Of a stretch of 64,000 bases of DNA, positions 8,985 through 17,653 are shown in pieces. A model generated the notes under the pieces. It worked only from the letters and a program-made list of their open reading frames with translations. It was not told the origin of the DNA and ran no database searches. The position numbers and the translations under genes are program-made. Origin of the DNA: Acidovorax sp. YS12 (lineage in GTDB: Bacteria > Pseudomonadota > Gammaproteobacteria > Burkholderiales > Burkholderiaceae_C); the NCBI GenBank assembly GCA_021496925.1, contig CP053915.1, positions 3,995,501 through 4,059,500 on the forward strand, written 5' to 3'. Numbering within the stretch: the stretch's first letter is position 1; every line of letters starts with the position of its first letter.

Positions 8985-9558
8985 ATACAGGCCAGACCAC
9001 GCCGTTGTCGTTCAGGATGGCGTCCAGCGGCTGGTCGTGCGCCTCGGGCTCGAAGTCGTCCAGGTAGCCCACGGTGTAGCCCAGGCCCACGGTCACGGGG
9101 CGCGGCTGCAGGCTGGCCAGGGTGCGGTCGTAGAAGCCGCCACCATACCCCAGCCGGTAGCCGCCCGGGCCGTAGCCCACGCAAGGCACGAACAGCAGTG
9201 TGGGCACGATCAGCTCGGTGTCCTTGGGCTTGGGGATGCCGTAGGCGTCCTCCTCCATCTCGCAGCCCGGGTACCAGGCGTGGAAGGTGAGCGTCTTGTG
9301 CTGCTTGTTGATCACGGGCAGGCCGATGCGCCGGCGCTGGGGCTGGTCCAGCAGCTCGCCGTCCTCCTTCCAGCGGTGCAGCGCGGGCAGCGGGTCGAAC
9401 TCGCCCTTGATCGGCCAGTAGGCGCCGATCACCGTGTCGGCCTGGTTCAGCAGCCACAGGCGCATCACGCGCTGCAGCGCGTCGGCGCGTTCCAGACGGT
9501 CGGGCAGATTCAGGCGTTGCTCTATCAATTGGCGGCGCAGGGCGGCTTTGTCCATCAC
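8983..9558 (-). CDS. 5-formyltetrahydrofolate cyclo-ligase
   Basis: 191 aa. It converts 5-formyl-THF to 5,10-methenyl-THF with ATP. The family signature is seen as GYGGGFYDRTL near residue 140, preceded by FVPCVGYGPGGYRLG. Two ATG codons lie in tandem at 9558 and 9555. It is divergent from the lytic transglycosylase gene, with an 11-bp gap, so promoter elements must overlap the coding ends. Confidence 0.93.
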   Translation of the reverse strand: MMDKAALRRQLIEQRLNLPDRLERADALQRVMRLWLLNQADTVIGAYWPIKGEFDPLPALHRWKEDGELLDQPQRRRIGLPVINKQHKTLTFHAWYPGCEMEEDAYGIPKPKDTELIVPTLLFVPCVGYGPGGYRLGYGGGFYDRTLASLQPRPVTVGLGYTVGYLDDFEPEAHDQPLDAILNDNGVVWPV

Positions 9559-9569
9559 ATAATTCCCTC

Positions 9570-11567
9570 ATGCAATGGACGAAGATTCTGACACCGCTGG
9601 CGGCCTCGGCCCTGCTTGCCATGGCGGCGCTGCCTGCACAGGCGCAAAACCCGGGCGACGACACCCTGCTGGAAATGCAGCAGGCCTACCGCAAGGGCGA
9701 CCGCAAGAAGCTCGCGCAGCTGCTGCCGGCCGCGCGCGGCCATGCGCTGGAGCCCTGGGCTGCCTACTGGGAGCTGCGCGCGCGCCTGGACGAAGCGCAG
9801 CCGCAGGAGCTGCAGGACTTCTTCACGCGCTACGCCGGCACCTACCAGGAAGACCGCCTGCGCAACGACTGGCTGCTGCTGCTGGGCCAGCGCCGCGACT
9901 GGGCGCGCTTTGCCGGGCTGCACCCGCAGTACCGCATGGGCGACGACCGCGAGGTGCGCTGCTACGCGCTGTACGTCGATCTGCTGCAGGGCAGCGCGCC
10001 GCCGCAGATGGCCGATGAGGTGCGCCGCCTGTGGTACGCGCAGCGCGATGCCGACGACGGCTGCACCCATGCCGCCGACCAGCTCTACGGCGAGAAGAAG
10101 CTCGGCGCGCAGGACGTGTGGCGCAAGGCGCGCCTGGCCATCGAGGCCAACCGCGGCCGCGCCGCGCGCAACGCCGTGGCCATCGTCTCCAGTGACGCGC
10201 TGCCCGGCCTGGCGCAGCTGCAGGCCTCGCCCACGCGCTTCCTGCTGGGGCGCGACGCCAAGGGCCGCGCCATGCCCGCGGGCAAGGTGCGCCAGGAATT
10301 GGCCACGCTCGCGCTCACCAAGCTCGCCACCAGCGACCACGAGGCCGCGGCCCGCCTGCTGGAGGGCACGTGGAGCACGCAGCTCGCGCCCGAGGAGCGC
10401 CACTGGGTCTGGGGCGTGATCGGCAAGCAGGCCGCGCAGCGCCTGTCGGAAGACGCGCTGGTCTACTTCGGCAAGGTGGCCCGGGACACCGACCTGTCCG
10501 ACGAACACCTGGCCTGGAAGGCCCGCGCCGCGCTGCGCGCCGGGCAGTGGCAGACCGTGCGCAAGGCCATCGACGCGATGACCCCCGAGGCGCGCCAGGA
10601 CAGCACCTGGGTGTACTGGAAGGCGCGCGCCCTGCTCGCCGGGCGCCCCGGCGAGGCCGAGCGCGAGCAGGCGCGGCAGCTGCTCGAAGGCATCGCCAGC
10701 CCGCGCGGCTTCTACGAGCAACTGGCGCTGGAGGAACTGGGCCAGTCCATCACCGTGCCGCCCGCGCCCGCGCCGCTCACCGCCGAGGAAAAGGCCGCCG
10801 CGCGCGCCAACCCGGGGCTGAACCGGGGGCTGTACGCCATCCTGCTCGGCCTGCGCAGCGAAGGCGTGCGCGAGTGGAACTACACCACCAACCTGCACCA
10901 GAGCGGCGGCATGACCGACCGCGAGCTGCTCGCCGCCGCCGACTTCGCCTGCGCGCAGCAGGTGTGGGACCGCTGCATCAACACCAGCGAGCGCACGCGC
11001 GCCGTGGTGGACATGGCGCAGCGCTTTCCCACGCCGTACCGCAGCGCGGTGGTGGCGCGCGCCCAGGGCATCGGGCTCGACCCGGCCTACGTGTATGGCC
11101 TGATCCGCCAGGAAAGCCGCTTCATCATGGACGCGCGCTCGGGCGTCGGCGCCTCGGGCCTGATGCAGGTGATGCCCGCCACCGCGCGCTGGACGGCGCG
11201 CAAGATCGGACTGGCCGGCTTCACGCCCGACCAGATCAACGACCGCGACACCAACATCACCATCGGCACCGCCTACCTCAAGCTGGCGCTGGACGACTTC
11301 GCCGGCTCCATGCCGCTGGCCGCCGCGGCCTACAACGCCGGGCCGGGCCGCCCGCGCAACTGGCGCAACGGCCCGGTGCTGGACGCCGCCATCTGGGCCG
11401 AGAACGTGCCCTTCAGCGAAACGCGCGACTACGTGAAGAAGGTGCTGGCCAACACCACCACCTACGCCGCGCTGCTCACGGGCCAGCCGCAGTCGCTCAA
11501 GAGCCGCCTGGGCACGGTGGGGCCGCGCGATGCGTCCACGCCCGACCCGAGCCGGGACCTGCCTTGA
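9570..11567 (+). CDS. soluble lytic murein transglycosylase (Slt70-like)
   Basis: 665 aa. Residues 1-25 form a signal peptide ending in AQAQ. The long alpha-helical U/L superhelix follows, and the catalytic SLT domain is near residues 505-630. There, IRQESRFIMDARSGVGASG carries the catalytic Glu, with LMQVMPATA and AAAYNAGPGR as further family motifs. It cleaves peptidoglycan between MurNAc and GlcNAc in the periplasm, leaving 1,6-anhydro-MurNAc. A palindromic repeat (11583-11617) follows the stop. Confidence 0.93.
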   Translation: MQWTKILTPLAASALLAMAALPAQAQNPGDDTLLEMQQAYRKGDRKKLAQLLPAARGHALEPWAAYWELRARLDEAQPQELQDFFTRYAGTYQEDRLRNDWLLLLGQRRDWARFAGLHPQYRMGDDREVRCYALYVDLLQGSAPPQMADEVRRLWYAQRDADDGCTHAADQLYGEKKLGAQDVWRKARLAIEANRGRAARNAVAIVSSDALPGLAQLQASPTRFLLGRDAKGRAMPAGKVRQELATLALTKLATSDHEAAARLLEGTWSTQLAPEERHWVWGVIGKQAAQRLSEDALVYFGKVARDTDLSDEHLAWKARAALRAGQWQTVRKAIDAMTPEARQDSTWVYWKARALLAGRPGEAEREQARQLLEGIASPRGFYEQLALEELGQSITVPPAPAPLTAEEKAAARANPGLNRGLYAILLGLRSEGVREWNYTTNLHQSGGMTDRELLAAADFACAQQVWDRCINTSERTRAVVDMAQRFPTPYRSAVVARAQGIGLDPAYVYGLIRQESRFIMDARSGVGASGLMQVMPATARWTARKIGLAGFTPDQINDRDTNITIGTAYLKLALDDFAGSMPLAAAAYNAGPGRPRNWRNGPVLDAAIWAENVPFSETRDYVKKVLANTTTYAALLTGQPQSLKSRLGTVGPRDASTPDPSRDLP

Positions 11568-11582
11568 TGCTATTTTATTGAG

Positions 11583-11617
11583 AGCTGCTGGCGCTTGCCT
11601 GGCAAGCGCTGGAGGCC
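11583..11617. repeat. short palindromic repeat (SPR), copy 1
   Basis: The core reads AGCTGCTGGCGCTTG, then GCAAGCGCTGG and AGGCC: inverted arms around CCTG. The same 35-bp unit recurs at 15068, 33524, 37371, 41180, 49126 and 63738. It follows the transglycosylase stop and precedes the DUF4124 gene. It can fold into a strong hairpin flanked by T-rich DNA, so it could act as a terminator or an RNA-stability element. Confidence 0.8.
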
Positions 11618-11645
11618 TATTTTCTACTGATTCCCTGGAGGCGCG

Positions 11646-12197
11646 ATGCACCTGCGCGATTGGAAAACCGTGGCCGCTGCCGCGCTGCTGGCGTGGGCCG
11701 GCGCGCAGGCGCAGCCGGTGTACAAGTGGGTCGATGCCGAGGGCCGGACCCATTACGGCGGCCAGCCCCCGGCCAGCCTGCAGGACGCCGAGCCGATGAA
11801 GCTGCACGGCGGCGGCGCGCCCGGCCGCGCGGGGGGCCCGCGCTACAACGCCGACGGCACGAAGAAGATCCCGAAGGAAGTGCAGGAGTTCGGCGAGGGC
11901 CTGCAGAAGTCGCTGGGCACGGTGGACTCCCAGGCCGTGCCGCTGAACTGCGCGGGCGCCGTCGCCAACATCCACGGCCAGGCCGACACGATGCTGGAGG
12001 TGGGCCAGAAGAACGTGAGCGACGGCTACATGGCGCAGGCCGACTTCGACAAGGCGGCGCCCAGGATCCGCGAGGCCAAGGGCCGCTACAGTGTGGCCGA
12101 CTGCCAGTCGGCGTCGGGCGGCAAGCGCGCGTTCTACCAGTGCATGTCCAGCAGCCGTAACCATGTGACGGGCTGCGACAAGCAGTTCAAGCACTGA
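11646..12197 (+). CDS. DUF4124-domain periplasmic protein
   Basis: 183 aa. Residues 1-22 look like a signal peptide ending AQAQ. PVYKWVDAEGRTHYGGQPPA then fits the DUF4124 family, small periplasmic beta-stranded domains of unknown function. The C-terminal half carries four Cys residues that may form disulfides. It stands alone between the transglycosylase and the convergent cytochrome b561 gene, with a 4-bp gap to the latter. Confidence 0.8.
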   Translation: MHLRDWKTVAAAALLAWAGAQAQPVYKWVDAEGRTHYGGQPPASLQDAEPMKLHGGGAPGRAGGPRYNADGTKKIPKEVQEFGEGLQKSLGTVDSQAVPLNCAGAVANIHGQADTMLEVGQKNVSDGYMAQADFDKAAPRIREAKGRYSVADCQSASGGKRAFYQCMSSSRNHVTGCDKQFKH

Positions 12198-12201
12198 ATC
12201 T

Positions 12202-12738
12202 TCAGGCTACGTCGTGCGGGCCCGGCGGCGTCTTGCCGCCCGTGACCATGGCGCTTGCCAGGTTTTCGTGGTGCGCCCGGCTGGTCCACAGCATGCCGCC
12301 GACGTGCAGCGCGACCAGCGCCAGCAGCGCCCAGCCCAGGTATTTGTGCAGGTAGGCGAGCCAGGCGTAGCCCCAGAACATATCGGTGGTCTGGAGCCAG
12401 CCGGTGAAGCCCAGCAGGGACAGGTTGGCCAGCAGCGCCAGCACCATCCAGCCGCCCAGCGGGTTGTGGCCGATGTAGCGCGGCGCACGGCCCGCCAGCG
12501 CCGCGCGCGCGTAGGCCAGCGTGACGCGCGGCGCGCGCACGAATTGCGCGAAGCGCGCATAGCGGCTGCCGCAAAAGCCCCAGGCCAGCCGCGCCGCGAG
12601 CAGCGCGATGACCCCGTAGCCCACGCGCTCGTGCAGCGGGCCGGTGTCGCTGCTGCTCCACCAGGCCACGGCCACGGCCGTGGCCATGCCCCAGTGCAGC
12701 AGACGCACGGGCGCGTCCCAGACAGGCACGGAACGCAT
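12202..12738 (-). CDS. cytochrome b561 family protein
   Basis: 178 aa with four predicted membrane helices. Conserved haem-ligand histidines appear in VRLLHWG (helix 1), in GHNPLGG and in YLHKYLGW with LVALHVGGML (later helices). It would carry electrons in the inner membrane. The start is the ATG at 12738; the upstream open frame runs into an intergenic repeat. A PepSY protein gene lies upstream on the same strand, a pairing often seen in ferric-siderophore reduction loci, and the iron cluster lies beyond it. Confidence 0.88.
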   Translation of the reverse strand: MRSVPVWDAPVRLLHWGMATAVAVAWWSSSDTGPLHERVGYGVIALLAARLAWGFCGSRYARFAQFVRAPRVTLAYARAALAGRAPRYIGHNPLGGWMVLALLANLSLLGFTGWLQTTDMFWGYAWLAYLHKYLGWALLALVALHVGGMLWTSRAHHENLASAMVTGGKTPPGPHDVA

Positions 12739-12743
12739 CAGCG

Positions 12744-12886
12744 GCCCATGGCCCGTGAAACCGGCGCGGCCCAGCCCAGCAGACGCCGCGCAAGGGCCGC
12801 CCCGCCGCGCTGGCGTCGTCCCCCTGCCCGCCACGCGCAGCGTGGCGAGAGCGGGGGGAAGCCGCGCAGCGGCTCAGGGGGGTGTC
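12744..12886. repeat. long GC-rich interspersed repeat, copy B
   Basis: This stretch matches copy C (18888-19030) in reverse orientation almost throughout. It includes the CCCATGGCCCGTGAAACCGG end, the GCGCAAGGGCCGCCCCGCCGCG middle block and the CCTGCCCGCCACGCG..GGCGAGAGCGGGGGG hairpin. It fills the gap between the cytochrome b561 start and the PepSY stop. Nothing else is visible here. Confidence 0.72.
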
Positions 12887-13156
12887 TCATTCCTCCACGC
12901 GCTCGAAGGTCTTGGGATCGAAGAAGGCCTCGACGCGCTTGCCGTCCGGGGTCTTGGCGTAGACCTCGTAGCAGGTGTCGGTGCGCTCCATGCGGCGCAC
13001 CTTCCAGCCTTCCTCGGTGAGCTTCTTCTCCAGCTCGGTGTGCGGGCGCCATTCGGACTTGGGGTACGCCTTGCACTCCACCTTGCTGTGGGCGAAGGCG
13101 GTGCCCGCGCTGGCGGCAAGGGCGAGGGCGGCGATGCGGGTGATCCAGGGTGTCAT
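12887..13156 (-). CDS. PepSY-domain periplasmic protein
   Basis: 89 aa. A signal peptide (MTPWITRIAALALAASAGTAFA) precedes one PepSY-like domain with ELEKKLTEEGWKVRRME and a C-terminal YEVYAKTPDGKRVEAFFDPKT strand pair. PepSY proteins near cytochrome b genes are commonly linked to redox handling of iron chelates. I started at 13156 because the upstream extension has no coding character. It lies downstream of the piuC-like gene on the same strand. Confidence 0.8.
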   Translation of the reverse strand: MTPWITRIAALALAASAGTAFAHSKVECKAYPKSEWRPHTELEKKLTEEGWKVRRMERTDTCYEVYAKTPDGKRVEAFFDPKTFERVEE

Positions 13157-13258
13157 GGGGTTGTTTTCTTTCAGTGGTTCATGGGGCCACGCACTGCGCG
13201 CAGTGCATGAAACTGGCGCGCCCCAGGCACGGGCAGCCGCGCAGCCGCTCAAGTGGGG

Positions 13259-13942
13259 TCATGGCCTTGCCCAGCGGCGCAGGAGGTTGTGGTACACGCC
13301 GGTGAGCTGCAGCAGCCGCATGTCGTCGGGCGCGACCAGCGGCGTCATCTGCTGGATGGACTGGTCCAGGTCGAACAGCAGGGTGCGCTCGCCTTCGTCC
13401 TGCACCAGGCTCTCGATCCAGAAGAACGAGGCCACGCGCGCGCCGCGCGTCACCGGCGTGACGCGGTGCAGGCTGGTCGAGGGGTACAGCACCATGTCGC
13501 CCGCGCCGAGCTTGACGGCCTGCACGCCGAACGGGCCTTCCACCTCGAGCTCGCCGCCTTCGTATTCCTCGGGCTCGGCCAGGAACAGCGTGGCCGAAAG
13601 GTCGGTGCGCATCTGCTGGCTGCTGCCGGGCAGGAACATGAGCGCGCTGTCCACGTGCGCGCCGTAGGTGCCGCCGTCGGCGTAGCGGTTGAACTTCGGC
13701 GGGTAGATGGTGTGCGGCAGCGCGGCCGAGATGAACAGCGGCGTGGCCGCCAGGCGGCGCAGGATGTGCTGGCCCAGGCGCACGGCGAGTTCGCTGCCGT
13801 CGGCCACCTGCTGGTTGCGCTTGACGCTCTTGGCCAGCGTGCCGGCGGTGGCGGCGCCGTCGTTCCAGTCGCTGGCGTCCAGCTCCTGGCGGAATTGGCG
13901 GACTTCGTCCTTGGTCAGAACCTGGTCGATGGAGATCAGCAT
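13259..13942 (-). CDS. piuC: PKHD-type Fe(II)/2-oxoglutarate dioxygenase (PiuC/YbiX-like)
   Basis: 227 aa, the usual YbiX/PiuC length. The metal site HxD...H appears as YGAHVDSALM and, about 50 residues later, STSLHRVTPV, followed by the 2-oxoglutarate Arg in TRGARVASFFW. In E. coli and Pseudomonas this gene follows a catecholate-siderophore receptor gene (fiu, piuA), as here. Its start overlaps the oxidase gene stop by 7 bp. A role in modifying siderophores or their receptor is likely, but the substrate is not established. Confidence 0.92.
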   Translation of the reverse strand: MLISIDQVLTKDEVRQFRQELDASDWNDGAATAGTLAKSVKRNQQVADGSELAVRLGQHILRRLAATPLFISAALPHTIYPPKFNRYADGGTYGAHVDSALMFLPGSSQQMRTDLSATLFLAEPEEYEGGELEVEGPFGVQAVKLGAGDMVLYPSTSLHRVTPVTRGARVASFFWIESLVQDEGERTLLFDLDQSIQQMTPLVAPDDMRLLQLTGVYHNLLRRWARP

Positions 13943-15057
13943 GGCGGTTTCTCGCAAGTCATGGAAAGGGGCAGCAGCGCCTCGGGCGTGATGTCGGCCA
14001 GCCGGGCGCAGCCGGCCTGGGCCATGCAGGCGTGCAGTTCCTCGATCAGCAGGGTCAGCATGTGGGCCACGCCGAGCGCGCCGGCCACGGCCAGCGCGTA
14101 CACCTGCAGGCGGCCGATGAGCACGGCGTCGGCGCCCAGTGCCAGCGCCTTGAAGGCGTCCTGGCCGCTGCGCACGCCGCCGTCGAGCAGCACGGGGTAG
14201 CCGGGGCCGACGGCGGCGCGCACGGCGGGCAGCCGCGCCAGGCTGGCGGGCGCGCCGTCCAGGCTGCGCCCGCCGTGGTTGGAGACGATGACGCCCGCCA
14301 CGCCCGCGGCGCGCAGCGCGGTGGCGTCGTCGGGGTGCAGCACGCCCTTGACCCAGACGGGCAGGCGGCTTTCCTGCAGCAGCCAGTGCAGGTCGTCCCA
14401 GGTGGGGGCGTGGCGCATGGCGCCCTGGAAGATGCGGCTCGCCCCGTCTTCGAGCGGCGGCGCGGGCGGCGGCGGGTAGCCGGCGAGGTTGGCGGCCACG
14501 CAGTCGGCGGGCATGGCGAACCCGGCGCGCAGCGCGCTGCGGCTGGCCAGCTGGATGCTGGCGTCCAGCGTCAGCACGATGGCGCGGTAGCCCGCCTGTT
14601 CGGCGCGGCGCAGCAGGTCGAGCGAATGGGCGCGCTCGGGCTGCAGGTAGAGCTGGAACCAGCGTGCCGGGCCGGCGGCGGAGGCGATGGCTTCGAGCGT
14701 GCACGACGACAGCGTGCTCGCCACCATACAGGTGCCGGTGGCCTGGGCCGCGCGCGCGGTGGCGGCTTCGGCCCCGGCGTGGGCCAGGCGCTGGTAGGCC
14801 ACGGGGGCCAGCAGAAAGGGGTGGGGCAGCGCGAGGCCGCCCAGGGTGAGTTGCGTGTGGCCCTGGCGCATGTCGCGCAGCAGGCGCGGCAGCGGTGCCC
14901 AGTGGCCGAAGGCGGCGCGGTTGGCCGCCACGGTGGCATCCCAGCCGCAGCCGCCCGCCACGTAGGCGTGGTGGCCGGCGTCCATGGACTGGGGCGCCAG
15001 CAACTCGTAGTCGATGGCGTTGTGGACGCCGGGGGGGATGCGGTCGGCTGGGTTCAT
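13936..15057 (-). CDS. FMN-dependent alpha-hydroxy-acid oxidizing protein
   Basis: 373 aa TIM-barrel flavoprotein. Family motifs are FLLAPVAYQRLAH, the loop VWVKGVLHPDDA with the flavin Lys, SNHGGRSLDGAPA with the catalytic His and binding Arg, and LLDGGVRSGQDAFKALALGA for the FMN phosphate. It oxidises a 2-hydroxy acid such as lactate to the keto acid. It sits between the siderophore receptor and piuC, so it is probably co-regulated by iron. The ATG at 15057 was chosen over an in-frame TTG upstream. Confidence 0.87.
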   Translation of the reverse strand: MNPADRIPPGVHNAIDYELLAPQSMDAGHHAYVAGGCGWDATVAANRAAFGHWAPLPRLLRDMRQGHTQLTLGGLALPHPFLLAPVAYQRLAHAGAEAATARAAQATGTCMVASTLSSCTLEAIASAAGPARWFQLYLQPERAHSLDLLRRAEQAGYRAIVLTLDASIQLASRSALRAGFAMPADCVAANLAGYPPPPAPPLEDGASRIFQGAMRHAPTWDDLHWLLQESRLPVWVKGVLHPDDATALRAAGVAGVIVSNHGGRSLDGAPASLARLPAVRAAVGPGYPVLLDGGVRSGQDAFKALALGADAVLIGRLQVYALAVAGALGVAHMLTLLIEELHACMAQAGCARLADITPEALLPLSMTCEKPPC

Positions 15058-15067
15058 CAAAAACAAT

Positions 15068-15102
15068 AGCTGCCAGCGCTTACCAGGTAAGCGCTGGAGG
15101 CC
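15068..15102. repeat. short palindromic repeat (SPR), copy 2
   Basis: AGCTGCCAGCGCTTA and TAAGCGCTGG arms around CCAGG, ending GGCC. It lies between the TonB receptor stop and the oxidase start, within the presumed iron operon. On the minus-strand transcript the hairpin may attenuate or stabilise mRNA. Confidence 0.82.
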
Positions 15103-15108
15103 ATTTTC

Positions 15109-17427
15109 TTACAAATCAAGGTTCAGCGTCAGGCGCACGGCGCGGGCGTCACCCTTATACAGGAAGGCGCCCGAGCGGTACACGGCGGTGTAATAGTCCT
15201 TGTTGGTCACGTTCAGCACGTTCAGGCGCAGGTCGGCCGTCTTGTTGATGCGGTAGGTGGCGAACAGGTCGTACACGCTGAAGCCGGGCACGGGCTGCGA
15301 GCACAGGCCCTGGGCGTTGTAGCCCGCGCCGGTGTCGGGCTGGCCGCCGCACTTGCCGCTTTCGTAGCGTGCCACGGCGCCCAGGCCGAAGTCGCGCGTG
15401 AATTGGTACTTGCCCTGGATGGTGACGGCGCGGTCGGCGAAGTTGGACAGCGGGTTGCCGACGTTGGCGGCATTCACCGAGTCCAGCACCTTGGACTTCA
15501 TGAAGGCCACGCCCGCCTGCATCTGCAGCTCGCGCGTGACGTTGCCCGCCAGGCCGAATTCGATGCCCTGCACGCGGTTCTTGCCGGTGTTGAACATGCC
15601 GGCGGAGTCATAGCCGGTGCCGCTGGGCGCGGCTTCCATCACGTCCTTCTTGGTCGTGCGGAAGGCGGCGGCGGTGAACAGCAGCTTGTCGTCCAGCAGG
15701 TTCCACTTGGTGCCGATCTCGAAGTTCTGCGACAGCTCGGGCTTGGCGTTGGCGTTGCCCTTGGTGTCCACCACCAGGCCGCCGTAGCCAGCGCTGGTGC
15801 CCACGTCGGACTCGCCGCCGTTGATGTCCTGCGCGCTGCTGTAGCTGGCGTAGACCATGCCCATGGGGTTGATCTTGTAGCTCACGCCCAGGTGGCCGTT
15901 GAGCAGCGTGTCCTTGTAGCCGTAGTCGGCGGTCTGCGCGCCGGTGGCGGCGTTGTAGGTGGACAGGCTCAGGTCGGTGCGGTCGGCGCGCAGGCCGCCG
16001 AACACGGTCCACTTGTCGGTCAGGTCCACGGTGTCCATGATGGACAGCGCCAGCGCCTTCACGTGCCAGTCGCGGCCCATGGCGTTGCGGTCGTAGGTGC
16101 GGCCCGACAGGCCCCCCAGGTTGGGCAGCGGCACGCCGTTGGCGTCGGTGATGCAGAAGCCGTTGTTGGCGGTGGCCGTGGCGTTGGTGATGCAGTTCGG
16201 CTTGCCGTTGGTGGTGATCTTGTAGTTGCCCGACTTGACGCGGTGGTCGGTGTACTCGAAGCCGAAGATGAACTCATGCTTGAGGCCGCCGAGCTGCGCG
16301 TCCCAGCGCAGGTTGTCCTGGTGGGCGAAGTACTTCACGTCCTGCCAGCCGGTGTGGCCGCCGTCGATGGCGCCGCGCTGCGCCGTGGCGTTGAACGAGG
16401 CGCCGGTGGTGGCGTAGCCGTTGTCGGAGGTGCCGTAGCGCGTCAGGCTGGTGAGCTTGAGGTTGGGCGCCAGGCGGTAGGCGATGCGCGCCGAGATCGT
16501 GTCCACGTCGGACTGCACGAAGTCGTTGTCCTGCGCGTACACGGGCACGCCCTTGGCGGGGGTGCGGTACGGCGGCGTGCCGACGAGGTAGGCGCCCAGG
16601 TCGGGGCGCTTGTCCTTGGCGCGCAGGCCGTAGTAGTCGAGCGTGACGGACAGGTCCTTGTTCACTTCCCACAGGCCCGACAGCGCCAGGCCCTTGCGGC
16701 TGCGCTCGGAGGGGCTGCGGTCGGGCACGTCCTCGCCCGCATGCAGCACGTTGGCGCGCAGCGCGAAGCTCTCGCCGAAGGCCTTGTTCGCGTCCATGGT
16801 CACGCGGTGGTGGCCGTCGGTGCCGATGCCGGCGGAGACGCGCGTGAAGTCATAGTCCAGCGTGGCCTGCTTGGTCACGGCGTTGATCGCGCCGCCCGCT
16901 GAGCCGCGGCCCGCGAAGCTGGAGCTGGGGCCCTTGGTGATTTCGATCTGCTCGATGGCGAAGCTCTCGCGCGTGGTCATGCCGGTGTCGCGCAGGCCGT
17001 CCACGAACACGTCGGAGCGCGCTTCCTGGCCGCGGATGATGTAGCGGTCGCCGAAGGCGTTGCCGTTCTCGCCCGTGCCCAGGGTGATGCCGGGCTGCGC
17101 CGCCAGGATCTGCTTCAGGTCGGTCAGGCCCGAATCATCGATGGCCGCCTTGGTCACCACCGAGATGGTTTGCGGCGTTTCCGCCAGCGGGCGGGTGTGG
17201 CGCGCGTCGGCCGAGGTCTTGGCCTTGTAGGGCGCGCCGACTTCGGCGTTCGGGTTCGGGTCGATGGCCTGCTCCTGCACCGTCACGGTGGGCAGGGCGG
17301 TGGTGGCAGGCGCGGCGCTCTGGGCCATGGCGCCCAGGGGCAGCAGGACGGCGGAGGACAGCCCGGCGGCGGCCATGCCGTTGACCAGGCGCAGGCTCTT
17401 GGGCTTCTTCGTGCGAGAAGGATTCAT
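15109..17427 (-). CDS. TonB-dependent siderophore receptor (Fiu/PiuA-like)
   Basis: 772 aa. The precursor has a twin-lysine-rich N-terminus and a hydrophobic core ending in AMAQ. A TonB-box-like segment (LPTVTVQEQ) and the plug domain follow (ETPQTISVVTKAAIDDSGLTDL, then DRYIIRGQEARSDVFVDGLRD). A long beta-barrel ends in LTLNLDL with no C-terminal Phe. The PiuC neighbour favours a catecholate receptor, though the ligand is inference. I chose the ATG at 17427; the frame extends to 17571 but lacks a signal sequence. Confidence 0.93.
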   Translation of the reverse strand: MNPSRTKKPKSLRLVNGMAAAGLSSAVLLPLGAMAQSAAPATTALPTVTVQEQAIDPNPNAEVGAPYKAKTSADARHTRPLAETPQTISVVTKAAIDDSGLTDLKQILAAQPGITLGTGENGNAFGDRYIIRGQEARSDVFVDGLRDTGMTTRESFAIEQIEITKGPSSSFAGRGSAGGAINAVTKQATLDYDFTRVSAGIGTDGHHRVTMDANKAFGESFALRANVLHAGEDVPDRSPSERSRKGLALSGLWEVNKDLSVTLDYYGLRAKDKRPDLGAYLVGTPPYRTPAKGVPVYAQDNDFVQSDVDTISARIAYRLAPNLKLTSLTRYGTSDNGYATTGASFNATAQRGAIDGGHTGWQDVKYFAHQDNLRWDAQLGGLKHEFIFGFEYTDHRVKSGNYKITTNGKPNCITNATATANNGFCITDANGVPLPNLGGLSGRTYDRNAMGRDWHVKALALSIMDTVDLTDKWTVFGGLRADRTDLSLSTYNAATGAQTADYGYKDTLLNGHLGVSYKINPMGMVYASYSSAQDINGGESDVGTSAGYGGLVVDTKGNANAKPELSQNFEIGTKWNLLDDKLLFTAAAFRTTKKDVMEAAPSGTGYDSAGMFNTGKNRVQGIEFGLAGNVTRELQMQAGVAFMKSKVLDSVNAANVGNPLSNFADRAVTIQGKYQFTRDFGLGAVARYESGKCGGQPDTGAGYNAQGLCSQPVPGFSVYDLFATYRINKTADLRLNVLNVTNKDYYTAVYRSGAFLYKGDARAVRLTLNLDL

Positions 17428-17523
17428 GGTGTGAAAGGTGCTGAAGGTTGGAGGTGCGATGAAAACCCTGGAACGCGGAGGCATGTGCGGTAATGCAAAG
17501 CGCTCTCGTTCCCATTCTTGATA

Positions 17524-17536
17524 CCGGTTAAACCGG
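17524..17536. promoter_or_regulatory. inverted repeat upstream of the siderophore receptor
   Basis: CCGGTT-A-AACCGG is a perfect 6-bp inverted repeat about 97 bp upstream of the receptor start, in the region where a promoter or operator is expected. A degenerate Fur-like stretch (GCAAAGCGCTCTCGTTCCC) lies nearby at about 17494-17512, but I do not consider it a convincing Fur box. Confidence 0.35.
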
Positions 17537-17653
17537 CGTGGAATGTAATGGGTTGAAAGTAGTAGCGTCAAGTGCTACTTGCCGGCCGCGCAGCGGCGGT
17601 GGCCTTTGCGCAACAGCGCGCCGCGCCTGCGCTGGCGGGTAGTGCCTGGGCTA

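Noticed and set aside
9555..12194. 879-aa open frame antisense to the lytic transglycosylase
   Set aside because: Opposite a gene with a signal peptide and clear catalytic motifs; no domain of its own.
17490..17525. Fur box upstream of the siderophore receptor
   Set aside because: GCAAAGCGCTCTCGTTCCCAT shows only partial similarity to Fur hexamers. Iron control is likely from context, but the site is not convincing by eye.
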